A stretch of 64,000 bases of DNA from Diphasiastrum complanatum (taxonomy: Eukaryota; Streptophyta; Lycopodiopsida; Lycopodiales; Lycopodiaceae). Below, in pieces: positions 10,815 through 22,505 of the stretch. Made by a program: the position numbers and the translations under genes. The stretch spans positions 32,863,363-32,927,362 of the forward strand of contig CM055113.1 of NCBI GenBank assembly GCA_029204225.1. The letters are read 5' to 3'. The notes beneath the pieces were generated by a model, which saw only the letters and a list, made by a program, of their open reading frames with translations, did not search any database and was not told the DNA's origin. Numbering within the stretch: position 1 is the stretch's first letter; the number at the start of each line of letters is the position of its first letter.

Positions 10815-11652
10815 AACTTTGGGGACAATTAAGCAAAAGTAGGTGCACTATCAATCCAACCAGCACCCACAACGTTGAGAGGAAATGCAAGATGTCACCA
10901 GATTGATCCACCTAAAAGTGTAGGAAACACAATACTTATGCTACCACTGCTTTATTTCTTTATACATGCGATGCTCACCACTAAATGTCTCCCTCCATTT
11001 TATACCTTTCACATACATGCTAGCATGGGCTATGTCAGCGAATGATTGATGAGAGGTGTTGCACCAGTGCACAAGTGCCCGTGGGACGGAGGGAGCCTCG
11101 CATTTTGGAAGCATGGCCGCAACAACTCCAATTTGGCACTAAGTTTACTCTTTGCTTCCTTGATGCTTATTACATGACAAAGTTTATTGAGTGAGGATCT
11201 TGATCAATCTTGCTTTTAGTATCTTGGGATTATTTGAGATTGGCCCCTTGTTGATGGAATTGACCCCGATGACTCGAGATTGATCAATCTGATGTCTCTA
11301 ATTCACTGATCCAAAAACTCAATGATTCACTGATATTTGCAATTCACATGGTTCTATGACACAAGACAACTCAACGTGATGCCTGCCATGTGATTTAGAT
11401 CATTATGAAGATGGCTCAATTTTGGGGCTTAACATTCGAGATTTCTCATCAAGTGATCGAATTTGAAAAATGTTTAGCTTAGGAAATTTAGATAGCTCAA
11501 ATTCAATGTCTAATACGACATTTTGGTCCTTATCACTCGACATAGTTAATTGAGTGATTGAACTTGATCGATCTAAAGTTTGGTACAATCAGTTTTACTC
11601 CCTTATAGATAAAATTGTCTCCTATCACTCTAAATAGCTCAAATTTTATGTC
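10811..11652. other. intergenic sequence with decayed short-period repeats
   Basis: From 10811 to about 11110 there is single-copy sequence without coding signal. From about 11200 on, the TATCACTC/ATAGCTCAAATT phrases reappear in degenerate form. Confidence 0.4.
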
Positions 11653-12060
11653 GATCACTCGCGATAGTTTGGGTATGATGCGTACATATGAGAAAAGTTA
11701 ATTTTGGTTCACGCTGCTTTACATGGCTCATTGATTCATTCTTATTGTCCAACATCGGGTTTAGTGCATCCAAATTGTTAGAGTTCCACTGCTTATTGAT
11801 TATATTTGATTCCAATCACATGAGATATCTCAAATTTGCTACCTATCACTCAAGATACGTGAATTTTAGCCTTTATCACATGAGATTGTCCATTGAGTGA
11901 TGAAGTCAGAGGAATCTTGACTTCAAGACATTGGGGTAGCTTGAATTTGGTATCTATCACTCATGATATCTCAAATTCGATGCCCAATGTATCATTTTGG
12001 TGCTAACACTCGACGTGGCTCATTCAGTGATCAGACTCAACCAGTCTCAAATCTAGTATC
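11653..12060. repeat. dispersed repeat family, copy 5
   Basis: It opens with GGTATGATGCGTACATATGA and follows the same block order as copies 1 to 3 through GAGATATCTCAAATTTGCTA. The last part (11960-12060) is more diverged. Confidence 0.65.
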
Positions 12061-12241
12061 TTTTTATCTTTTTTTTGTAGAAGTCGCAATTGAAATGGAA
12101 TCCCATTTTTTGCTTACAGGCAACTTTCTTTAGCTTGCTTTTGTTGTATGTGTCTGCTTAATGATAACAAAAAGAAAAGTGTATGCAACCTTGCTGTATA
12201 CCTCTGATCCTTGTTTACAATGTAGGCAATGGAGAGATTTT

Positions 12242-12536
12242 TGTGTGTGAAATTAGAGCATGCACATAAGCAATCACATAGGGCAAGAGGAGAGAGAGAA
12301 CACCATTGCTCTATTCCATTAAACTTGCACACTACAATGAGAGGAATTTAGTATGTGAGAGAGAGGTAGAGGTTACACCTCTTCATAAAAGACCTCAGCC
12401 CATTTCACATGGGGATGGGCGCAAAATATATCAAACTTGACTTTAGACACATTGGGCCTTTACCACATTTATTAATACATTTCAAGTATGTCTATAAATA
12501 ACAAAGTAGCATTGCCCATTAATAGTAATTCTAACA
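12242..12536 (-). mobile_element. 3' LTR, 295 bp
   Basis: A direct copy of 15641-15934, with TG...CA ends on the minus strand. It contains a GA-rich stretch and a CATAAAAGA motif that could serve as a TATA-like element. The outer edge is followed by the ATTTT target duplication. Confidence 0.93.
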
Positions 12537-12547
12537 CCCTCCCTCAA
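12537..12547 (-). promoter_or_regulatory. polypurine tract
   Basis: The minus strand reads TTGAGGGAGGG immediately before the TG of the 3' LTR. A second, similar purine tract (CTCAAGGGAGGGTG on the minus strand) lies at about 12703-12716. Confidence 0.85.
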
Positions 12548-12949
12548 TGACAACTTTGTTAGAGGTGTTACTTCATGCTTAACCAAGTACATCACACTAA
12601 AAGTACATTATACTCCTAACTCTACTGATGTGGCATTTATGCTAGCAATTATTGCAAAAATCTGATGTCATCAAATGGAGAATGTGTGGAACAATTCCAT
12701 CACCCTCCCTTGAGCCAAACATCCACTAGAATCTGCAAAACAAATTGCTCACTGCATCATGTCCAAGAACTATGCCAAGGATAATATCCTTCCCTGAAAC
12801 TATAAGCATCCACAAACTGCCTCATATGGAAGATATCACCTTACTTCTGCATCCAAGGAACCATCTTCTAGGATACATATTCCAAGTTTAGCAATCCTGC
12901 AACAACTTTATGAATTCCATAGAAGATAAAGTACATGCGCACAAACTTA

Positions 12950-13793
12950 TTACCAAGCATCTGCTTTGTCATAAGACTTTTCAGCTATATTTGTTAGGTT
13001 CACTTCCTCTTTTTCTTTATCACTTTCAGTGGACTTCTTTGACTTAGGATCCGCTTTCATCTTTAAACATTGATTTTTATAATGTCTCATTTTTTCACAA
13101 TAAAAGCATTTAATGTTCTTTTTACTCTTAAAACTGTCTTTATTACTTTTAGATTTACTATTTGGATTAGCTTTCCATTTAGTAAACAAAGTGACTTCAT
13201 TTGAAGAGATTGTAACAACAGAATGTTGCATTTTACGTTCTTCTTCAAGTAATGAAGCTATCATCATTTCTAATGACTGATTAGGCAAGTTTTCGAGTGT
13301 AAAAATGACATTACTATACTCAGCCGACATGTTATTCAATAGCACGGCCATAGCATCATCTTCGAGAACATTAGAACCAATTTCAGCAAGTTGATTCATT
13401 ATAGACTTCATACGATTCACATGATCATTTAAGCTCATTCCACTTTCTAGCTTTAATGCAAAAAATTGCTGCTTAAGAAGGATTTTACCATTTTTAGAAC
13501 GTGCTCCAAATAAGCTTCCAATGTTGCCATATTTCACGAGCAGTCTTAGAAAGGTTTAAATGATGAATTTGAGAATCAGCCAAACCAAGACCAATGTAAG
13601 CAGCAGCTCTCTTATCACGCAAATCAATACTAGAAGAATCACCGAAATTTTCTTGCTTAACTTTGGAACCGTCCACAAGATCCCATATATTTTTCTTAGT
13701 CAATAATAATCTCATCTTGACTTGCCATGTATGAAAGTTCTTACCATCAAATTTATCAAATGAAGTTCTTTGATCCATTATAGCCAACTTCAA
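12950..13793 (-). pseudogene. Ty1/copia gag with one frameshift
   Basis: The N-terminal part (13793-13494) starts MDQRTSFDKF and carries the DGKNFHTWQ-type motif typical of copia Gag. The frame shifts near 13500-13540 and continues to 12950 in another frame. This second part holds the capsid-like helices and a zinc knuckle of form C-x2-C-x4-H-x4-C (CFYC...RH...C). After the knuckle there is a lysine-rich tail and a stop; no protease active site follows. Gag packages the element RNA into particles; with the frameshift this copy probably makes no full protein. Confidence 0.85.
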
Positions 13794-14399
13794 TGACGTA
13801 AATGAATGATCAATTTAGTTTTACGAATTTTCTGCAAGTGTTTTACTTAGCTAACTAAGTGCAGGTAACCGAGGGAGAGGGCATAAGACGTCACCTTGAC
13901 TAGGCTTATCACTTGGTTAGTTTGTAAAACCAATTTGACCTCTTAATTCATTGAAAAACATTCACTTCAATCTATATATATTCTGTACTTAGCATGACAA
14001 TCAATTACTAGCTTTTGATCAACTTTTAACAAGTTTTACATTGACATTTTTCCATTAAAAAACTTTGTTGTCCCTAATGCAAAATGGAGGTCTCTGCACT
14101 AAAAACTTCATAAGTTTTGCTGCTAATGTCCGAATCACTAGATTTTTCGTTCAAAACAAAGCTTAAACATTGTAGAACAGTCCTGTATAGTTTTTGTTTC
14201 GACAGAGATGGACTCTTTATACAAAATTAAGCCTCTGTTCTGCGTTTTTCCCAAATTTTGACACAGTGGATTTGTCTTAAAACTGTAAGACAACCCTTAG
14301 GGACTCATCCTCAATTTTTGTTTTAAAAATGCCGTTAAAAACTTGATACAAAACTGTCAAATTTTTACCATTTTAAATTTCTTCTGGGCACCCAATTTT

Positions 14400-15349
14400 C
14401 CACGGGCCTGTCTCTCTCACCCGATCTACAAGCTCAATTCTGAATTCACCCTATTCTCCTTTGATGGATCGCGATCGGCGGATCCTTCATACATTCTCCT
14501 TTAGAAAAGGCAAAACAGACACATCAGGCTTCTGAGAAACTTGCATCTCAAATGTCAGATTGATGGTGAGACAATTGATAATGCGATGGCCACCTTCTTG
14601 AATCGGACCTCTCGTTTCCAAAGAGTAGAGACCAACGGCGGCCTCCTACACTCGCTTATCAGCAAGTTACTGAAGTTGAATGATCAGCCATGCTTCAAAT
14701 TGAAATGCCATCGTCAACACAGAGCGTGAATGATTGCTGGAACCATCAATAACATCAGTAAATTTGATGGTTTCAATGCCAAACTCCAGGGCAGAAGCTA
14801 GGACTCGTGTATGTGTCAAACCATACCCATCAAGGCCACTATCCAGAGGTATGACTCGAAAACCAGATAGCAACAATCGCAGCAGGTCTGACTTCTCAAC
14901 AATGGGTCAACATCATAATGTAATCAAGAGTACAACAGATCAACCGCTCCTCATCAACAAGTTTTCAGTCCTGTGTTGAATGCACTGAGGCCCCAAGAAT
15001 CTCCAATGAGACTAATATCAGAGACTCGCATCACCTTCAACATTCAGTAAATAAGAGTTAACGACCCTCATCTACAGAATGAGATAGGACTGAACAACTT
15101 TCTAGGGTGCCTTTTAGCTTGATACTTGACTGTCATTTCTTCTTCAAGGATGCATTGGCTTGCTTCTCTTAAAATTGTCTGAAGTTCTGCAGACAGGTTG
15201 TAAGCAGACACATTTGAATAAGGGCGTAGTTTCGATGGATTGCAAACCATCAATATCCTAAGCAGAAAGCTGCAAATAGCTTTACCAAATCGTTGCTCTG
15301 ACGTGCGATGAAAAAGTAGAAATTGGCTCACAAATACTTCCATAGACAC
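14400..15349 (-). pseudogene. unidentified gene-like fragments inside the LTR element
   Basis: Two stretches on the minus strand read like parts of an ordinary soluble protein: 15349-15068 (93 codons from an initiating Met) and 14876-14667, which contains IPLDSGLDGYGLTHTRV and ALEFGIETIKFTDV. Further pieces in other frames lie between and beyond them (for example SDISLIGDSWGLSAF near 14990-15040). They do not resemble gag or pol. Position between PBS and gag, codon-like character and multiple frame breaks suggest a captured and decayed cellular gene. I do not recognise the gene. An unusual retroviral leader is the alternative. Confidence 0.4.
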
Positions 15350-15628
15350 TAGCAGAAAGAAAAAAGAAACACTGCTCTTGAATGGTCTGCTTCAAGATCG
15401 TTTAACCACAACAAAACATTCAGCTTACACCTTTCTTTCAAAAACAACAAGCAAAGATAGATGTCTCTCAAATTGCGCATTTCTAGAAACAAGAACAACA
15501 CTCTCTACATGCTGTTGACAAAGAAATGCTTCATAAGTCAAAACAAAACTGAGTATTCTTTACAGAAAACAAAATTCTATCTAGAATTCAAACTACATGC
15601 CCGGATCTTAAGGGGTTAGCCATTCTGA

Positions 15629-15640
15629 GCTCTGATACCA
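15629..15640 (-). promoter_or_regulatory. primer-binding site, initiator Met tRNA type
   Basis: The minus strand reads TGGTATCAGAGC directly abutting the 5' LTR with no spacer. Confidence 0.92.
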
Positions 15641-15934
15641 TGTGTGTGAAATCAGAGCGTGCACATAAGCAATCACAATAGGACAAGAGGAGAGAGAGAA
15701 CACCATTGCTCTATTCCATTAAACTTGCACATTACAATGAGAGGAATTCAGTACGTGAGAGAGAAGTAGAGGTTACACCTCTTCATAAAAGACCTCAGCC
15801 CATTTCACATGGGGATGGGCTCAAAATATCAAACTTGACTTTAGGCACATTGGGCCTTTACCACATTTATTAATACATTTCAAATATGTCTATAAATAAC
15901 AAAGTGGCATTGCCCATTAATAGTAATTCTAACA
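15641..15934 (-). mobile_element. 5' LTR, 294 bp
   Basis: It starts TGTTAGAATT on the minus strand and ends CACACACA before the PBS. It pairs with 12242-12536. The outer flank is the ATTTT target duplication. Confidence 0.93.
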
Positions 15935-15939
15935 ATTTT

Positions 15940-16250
15940 GACGACATTTATCAACATGGCATGCAGGATGTTTTTTGGTGCTATGCTTTTGAGCGAGAGG
16001 TATCCTGTTATGTGAATATTTCTACCAATAATCTAAGCAATGAAATATTATGCTCAATATCATAGAAGGCAGTTGTTCACTTCAGTTCTTGAGATGAACC
16101 AAAATGACAAAAATGGCCTAATGTCCTTTGAAAGAATGCTCTAGGAGCTCCATACTTGTTTGATTATCCCAAAAGGATACGTGAATGAAAATGCCCAATC
16201 CTCTATATGTATGACATGGCATGAGCATGGAATTCTAGAAGTTTCACCTA
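15940..16250. other. intergenic sequence
   Basis: No domain or repeat is recognised. The sequence leads into the gene relic beginning near 16251. Confidence 0.3.
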
Positions 16251-16369
16251 TTGCAAAGGCCAAAGAAGTTTGGAAATTACATATTGCCTAGTCATAATTA
16301 TACATGCGAGAGAGTCTTTGGAAGACAAAGGGATTGCGATTACAAAGAAAAGAAAAACAATATCGAGAT

Positions 16370-17731
16370 CCAAAGGAGGAGGAAGTCCCATATGCAAAGC
16401 ATTTTTGGGGTATTGAAAGGAATCAAGGCCAATTTGAAAGAGTTACAGTTTATAGGAAAGTATTTCAGTTGGTGATGAGGTAGTTGTGAAAGCAGATGAA
16501 AGTGTCACACTTGCAGTTGGAGTAGAACATTGTCAGGCACATATTACGTCATTTTTTGCTTTGCAACACAATGGAAAGTGGATGCTTTTCTTTGGTGTTG
16601 AGTATTACAAGCAACAAATTGTAGTTCAAGATGGTGAAGAAAGTCTATGTATTGATCGTGTAACAGGCATGCGCATTTTGCAAAGGAGTCACATTCATTT
16701 TAATTGGAATTGTATTAGACCAATTAACTCCTTGCTATATAAGTTTTTGACACGAGGATCGAATATTATAGCATATGAAACAAGAGACGTTGAGCCTAGG
16801 AATAGATTGTTGAGTCCAGTATTTCCTGGTTGTGTGCCTCTAGGGCCAGAGAAGAATGATAAAAAACTAACGCAAATACAGACAAAATTTCAATTTTTGA
16901 CATGCTATAATGAATGTGTAGAGACACTGGAGTTGTTGTGTCATGGTTTTTTGTGATTGGATTATCATTTGTAACCAAAGAGTAGAGGTTGATGAAAAGA
17001 CCAGACGAGTACCAACCATATGGCAGTCTGACTTCAAAGAAATTAAAGAAAGTATGGATGGTATAATTCTTTTATTAAATCATGTGGTCATTTTGATTTA
17101 GCTCAATCATTAACAAATGTTAGGTTTTTTTTTTGTTCTAGTTAAATAATCTCTATTTCATATGTGATTCTTGACATTTCACAGGTTATGTTATTGAGAA
17201 ATTATCATGGATGTAGTTAACGACAAAGATCTTAGTGGGCTCCTTGAGATGTTTATGACATCTGAGGAGTGAAACCCATTGATGCAACAAATTGTTAACA
17301 CATTTCAAAAGAAACGATCACATAACGAGGGATCATCCTTGGGCCAATTAGAGACCACCATTATACCTGCGAGACCAATTGAAAATACCGTGAGCCGATC
17401 CATAGTGGACACATCTACTTATGAGCTAATCTTTTGTGTTCCAAAAAAAAAGATCGAAATCCACAAGGCTATACGGTAGAGAAGTTTTAATGAAACATTT
17501 TCGAGAGCAGCATGCTAATTTGTTGTCAACCATCAAAAAGTGAATAAATGTTTCAAAGTTGTCGCACATGATGAAAGCACACAAGGTTTTCATCATAAGT
17601 CAGTCGAGAAGGAGAAGATAATGACAATTATCAGTCAAAACATTGAAGAAATTGCATTTTTGAATTCTCTAGGCGCTAGTTATACATGGAAAGCTAAAGA
17701 TATATATAGTTGGATGTTAATTTCATTGTAG
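16370..17731 (+). pseudogene. intron-retaining gene relic, possible BAH-like domain
   Basis: A frame from about 16370 changes register near 16470 and then runs open to 16956. It contains GDEVVVKADES, then AHITSFFALQHNGKWMLFF and NCIRPINSLLYKF. Spacing and character recall a BAH module (a chromatin reader that starts with a GDxV strand and ends near a conserved CxxP-type strand), but this is tentative. A further frame (16957-17059) ends at GATG|GTATAA, and a T-rich tract ending TTTCACAG at about 17184 would be a matching acceptor. Later pieces at about 17207-17479 and 17540-17731 continue with stops. The retained intron argues against a retrocopy. The gene is broken and its family is not certain. 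Confidence 0.35.
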
Positions 17732-20202
17732 TCACGACAAAAATATGAGAACAAAAAAAAAAAAAACAAGGTTTCAAGCATTATTGAAGTTGCAAGCTCG
17801 ACGGTGGCACAAGTGAGCACAAGGACAATGTTGTTTAAATTTTCTCACAAGTATTACTATTTAGATTTTTATTATTCAAAACTTTTGCTATATTAACAAA
17901 CACACCATAAAACTAGAACAATCAGTTCGACTAACATAAATGCAAAATTGTACAGATTGATGGCATGGAAGTAGATGAGACTTTTGCAACAACCTCTCAT
18001 CACACACTTGAAGATGAGATGCAATTGTTCAAGGATCATTATGTCATGATTGTTCGCTTAAGTTCTTTTAGCATGCTCTTAGAATTAGTCTTTGCATGTA
18101 TTGAGCTAAATCAAAATAATGTTGACTCTTAATTTTCACTTTTGTATGCTAAGGGTCACGTTTGTAATCTTGAGACGGATGAGGAATAGATGCATGCTCA
18201 ACACGAATCTGCTATGGATTCCACCCATCAAAATCTAGTACGATGCTCTCTAGCGATGATGCAATTTTAATAAAAAAAATCAATTCATGCATATAGATCA
18301 TTTTATAATTTGAATTTTTGCACCTAGAGATGTTATAAAAGGGTTTCCAATTACAATGTTATTACTACACATAACTAGCTCAACGCAATAGTAATTTCTT
18401 ATGATATTTTTTGATCCATGTTGACTTATTCTATTCAAATTGAAAATTGTAGGTTGATAAAGAAGACAGACTTGAACATTGGATTTCATCTATAAAATAA
18501 TGTACCTGAAGATGCAGTACAAAGTTTTAACATTGATATATCAAGATTTATTTAGCTTATGTAGTTGCCCATCATAACATGTTAACCTCTTGAGATGTAG
18601 GAGGATTACATATGAGGTGTTAAAAACGGAAGCAATTTTTTGTGCGTATTATTATGAAGTTATTGGAAAAAAATTCTTGTAACGAGGTCAATACACTGGT
18701 AGAGGCATGCATGCTTACACAAGTATTATTCGATATTATGGTTTATAGTAGTAGCAATATAAAGAGAGGTCTTTATAAAAATGTCTGTTAACTTTATGAT
18801 ATTTTGATTGCATACAGAGAGGTCACCATAAATAGATTGTTTTACTGATTAATAGCAAATTACAATGATGTCATCGATATCTTGGCCATTGAAAAATTAT
18901 TTCATGATAAGCAAATTATTATAACCTAAATACTCTAAGTATATGTTGTCAAGAGTAAAAGATTATGTAAGGAAAAAAGTTAATTTTAAGAAACGGATGC
19001 TTTTTCCCAATTGTCCAACAAAGTGAAATTCCTCCTATTTTCTCTCAATGGAACAACCTACATCTGGAGTTGTCATCATCCCCTATCCTAGACTATCCTA
19101 TGTAGTTAGGAAGCAAGTTATCTTCAGCCATGATATTATCAAGGGATTCGTACATATTACTACTCTTAGGGGTCGAGTGGGGTACCAATAGGAAAGTAAA
19201 GATCTTAGTATATGCATCCTCAACAATAAATGTAGGATCTATCGGAATTCTTGTCAACTAAAAATTTGGATTCACATAGTTGTGCCCAAACTAGATGGGT
19301 GGGATTGCAAATCAATCAGGAGGCTATGCTATAAGTTGATCTATTCTGAAATCACTCCAAAAATGGGTGGTCTCGCACACTACAACTGCAAACCGCGATT
19401 CGAACCTTGGCAGCTCTAGGTCTTGGATGACGAACCCATGAATGCACAAGCTACCCTTGCCAAAAGATTTTTGTCAACACTTGACCCAAAAAAGTACATC
19501 ATTGTGTCTATTCCTATAATCTCCATCTCCATGTATGTGTGGGGAGTCGATTATTCCATGTATGTCACAATAGAGACGAGCTCTCTAGAAGTCTATGAGT
19601 TACACTCTCACTTGGTGTAGAAGCCTTTTCCACCATATATACTAAATCAAGACCTAGATTGCTAATTAGTAGGTGATTGGAATAGCTTGAAATTTCTAGG
19701 ATTTAGGTATATGTTAAAAAATTAAAAAACATATATATTGAACTTATTTAAAACTAATTATAATGACTAGAATAATATTGTTTTAAATTGATTGTATTTG
19801 AAAAATATAAATAAAATCAATTTAAAAAGTCTGTAAAATTTTACTACTTGAAAGTTAAAAATGCAACAAGATTTCTACCCTGAATTTTTTCAAAATCATT
19901 CCACATTTTAAGTTCGTGTATTATTCAAATTTTTTTTCAAACATATTAATTTCTTCCAATTTACTAATTTTAATTTTATAAATTTAAAATAAAATTTTTT
20001 AATTATCTATTTTTTAGTTATATATATATTTTTTAATATTAATTTTTTATGCAAATTTTCTTTTGGATTTTTTTTTTAAATTTGTTGATTTTTATAAATT
20101 TTAGTTTATGATTTTATGAATTTTTAAAAATTTACAAGTATAATTTTTAATTGAAAGTTTAAAAATTAAAAATTAAAATTTTGTTCTAACTAATATAAAT
20201 AC
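17732..20202. other. AT-rich intergenic sequence
   Basis: Mostly AT-rich, with a very AT-rich core at 19690-20200. Short frames, for example 19423-19620 (+), show no recognisable domain. Nothing can be assigned with confidence. Confidence 0.4.
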
Positions 20203-20674
20203 TAATAAACTAGAAACGAAGGCTAGCCTCATAGACTTGTCATTTGTGTGTATTTTCTATTATGCTAATTGAAGACTTCAACTTTGTAATGTCATATAAA
20301 GCATTGAACATGTATTTTGTTCTTGGAACTTCATCCAATTTTAAAATGATATAACATGCAAGGAATATATAACATCATTACAATGTTTCATGTCTTGGTG
20401 TCTATAATAATTGGAAATCATTGAATCATAAATGATAAATGAAAACATATTTTAATGTGTTATAACCATTTGAGCCACATGAAACGAATACATCTATATA
20501 GAATGATTCTAAATTATTTGCAATCTTTTTGTCACAAGTAGTACACATTGTAGATATAATAAAATTATTTTTAAAAGGAGCATATAGAGATGCCTCTGCC
20601 AACATTTTTTAAGGAGGGTTTTCACAGTGTTGGTGATATCTTTTCGATAGTGATGTTGTTTGTCCAATGTAAAC
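20203..20674. repeat. direct repeat, left copy
   Basis: It shares ordered blocks with 22506-23032: ACTAGAAA(C/T)GAAGGC, GAACATGTATTTTGTTCTTG, CTTCATCCAAT, ATATAGAATG(A/G)TTCT, AAAAGGAGCATATAGA and TGTTGTTTGTCCAATGTAA. Numerous substitutions and indels separate the copies, so they are old. The two copies flank the 21.1-22.4 kb gene-fragment fusion. Whether they are ends of one element or two separate insertions is open. Confidence 0.75.
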
Positions 20675-21119
20675 TTTTTTGTTTTTGATGCATTCTAATT
20701 AATAGATGTGAACGTTCTTCGTGCTCTTTTTGGTGGAGGTGTGTTTTCCTGCATTCAAAAATTCAAACAAGCTTTTGAAATGATAGATGACAATATTTCA
20801 ATCATTTGTAATCTTTTTTTATATGAAGAAAAAAAACGATCCCTCGCAAGCAAGAAATCTTCATACTTCTTTGTTTGTAAATCTTGATTCTCAATCATTG
20901 CTTTAAGACATAGCAAGCTAGTATCTCAAGTTCAACAAACACAATATTATTTGCGGCTAATGCTTCATATTATTTCTTTGCAAATTTTGTGCTTCTTGGA
21001 TCTCCAACCATTGCATTAAGACAAAGCAAGATAGCTTCTTAATTTAACAAGAATACCATATAATGAATAAAGTAAAACAATTAACCAGTTGAGTCTTTTA
21101 GGTTTCTACAATGATTAAC
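20675..21119. other. spacer within the repeat-flanked region
   Basis: AT-rich, with a locally duplicated phrase (near 20890 and 21005) containing TTAAGACA(T/A)AGCAAG(C/A)TAG. There is no gene signal. Confidence 0.4.
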
Positions 21120-21305
21120 CTACAAAACATCTCCACATAGCATTATAACTCCATGTGAAAAAGTTGACATTTGCCCTTCTAGATTATGTCCAACCCATGT
21201 CGGTGGCCAGTATCGGATTATTGCCCTTCCCAACACATTTTTCACTAGAAGAGGACCCCTGCCAACCAGTAAAGATAATTTATGAGGCATATATAACCAA
21301 GTATT
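21120..21305 (-). pseudogene. fragment resembling the C-terminus of a plastid type I signal peptidase
   Basis: In a frame running 21371 to 21120, codons at 21263-21189 encode GRGPLLVKNVLGRAIIRYWP followed by a second Pro. This closely resembles the conserved C-terminal stretch of thylakoidal processing peptidases (Plsp1/TPP; GPLPxxNxxGRxxxRYWPP), which remove lumenal targeting signals. The catalytic Ser and Lys regions are absent. The fragment is joined in the same frame to a piece resembling eIF4A-III. It is a captured 3' end of a gene, not a functional peptidase. Confidence 0.6.
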
Positions 21306-21567
21306 TTTTGTAGTTCCTGATTGCGCCTGCACAATAACACCCCTAAGCAAATAATGGGAAGCACGACACATTGTTGAATGGCCAACAACTTCTCAACACC
21401 ATCAATATAAATCCCTCGCAAAAGATCTTCATGAATCTCCATTTATAGAAGCTATTCACAACCTCCAATCCAGGGATAGTTTCGAAAATGATACCTAGAT
21501 CCTCATCCTCCCCAGCAACATTACTATTATTTGTTCCACCTCTTGTTGGCGCTCTTGTGTTCGCCAT
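21306..21567 (-). pseudogene. eIF4A-III-like DEAD-box helicase fragment (N-terminal)
   Basis: Three consecutive minus-strand frames carry the start of an eIF4A-family helicase: MANTRAPTRGG...LGIIFETIPGLEVV (21567-21440), then EIHEDLLRGIYIDGVEKLLA and IQQ, the Q-motif region (about 21440-21365), then IVQAQSGTTK, motif I (21338-21306). The FET.G.E start is more like the exon-junction helicase eIF4A-III than eIF4A1. Two frameshifts break it, and motif I has lost the GKT lysine pattern (TTK in place of TGKT). Everything after motif I is missing and replaced by the peptidase-like fragment. Confidence 0.72.
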
Positions 21568-22156
21568 AGCCTACGATTCTACTTTACCCGATCAACCTAC
21601 GTTCACAAAATCTAGATCAAAGCAATAGAAGAGCAACAAATCCTTAAAGAATGAAAGCTCTCGTTCACTATCATCTGAAAGGATGAAGTCGAAGCCTCTG
21701 CTCCGAGGGACGAGCTGAAGGAGAAAGAATCAGTAGGGACGAGCTGAAGGAGAAAGAAGCAATGTGATCGATCAATCCAGAGGAAGACAAAGATAACAAA
21801 GGCGAGTAATCCGAATCCGCACCCAAACCCCAGGTTCTCAAAGCATACATGAAAATATCAAAAACGAGAGTTGAAACTGAGGGAAGATGCATAAAAAACA
21901 ATGGCAAATTTCTCCTTGTTGGAACATCAGAGATTACGCAGAAGCAAATGCTCGCGCGGAAGGGAGATCGTGCAAATTTGTTGCCATCGCTGAAGGAGGA
22001 GAGCGAGAGGAAGGAGGAGAGCGAGAGGAATCGACAATCTACGAAAAAACAAATGAAGTTTTCAGCTCGCACGCAATGAAGGAATGCGAAATATAACCAA
22101 AGAAAACAAAACAACCAGCGCGATTGATCGATCCGGAGGGAGACAAAATAGTGCGA
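21568..22156 (-). other. probable captured 5' region of the helicase fragment
   Basis: It lies directly upstream of the Met codon at 21567. It contains a duplicated GACGAGCTGAAGGAGAAAGA (near 21710 and 21740) and two versions of a GATCGATC(A/C)ATCC(A/G)GAGG phrase near 21768 and 22124. It reads as a pyrimidine-rich leader on the minus strand, typical of plant 5' UTRs. Frames here are low-complexity. Confidence 0.4.
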
Positions 22157-22309
<153 letters not shown>

Positions 22310-22505
22310 TTTGGCAAAGAACACCCGAATGGGCAGGCAGACGTAAATGGTGAGTGTGAGAGAGAGATGAATGAAGAATGCCACGTCATTAATAAAAAAA
22401 TTGATGACTTGGATTTTTTATTTTTTATTTTTTATTTTTTAGAATGATGACATGGAATTTTCTCCATCCAAAGAACTTTAAAATGGGTATTAGCTGGCCT
22501 TATAA

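Larger units (their letters stand above)
12237..15939 (-). mobile_element. complete non-autonomous Ty1/copia-type element, target duplication atttt
   Basis: All structural landmarks of an LTR retrotransposon are present on the minus strand: a 5' LTR at 15641-15934, a TGGTATCAGAGC primer-binding site at 15629-15640, gag at 13793-12950, a polypurine tract at 12537-12547 and a 3' LTR at 12242-12536. The element is flanked by ATTTT on both sides (12237-12241 and 15935-15939). The LTRs differ at roughly a dozen positions. There is no protease, integrase or reverse transcriptase, so it depends on another element. About 1.8 kb between the PBS and gag includes sequence that does not look retroviral. 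Confidence 0.93.
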
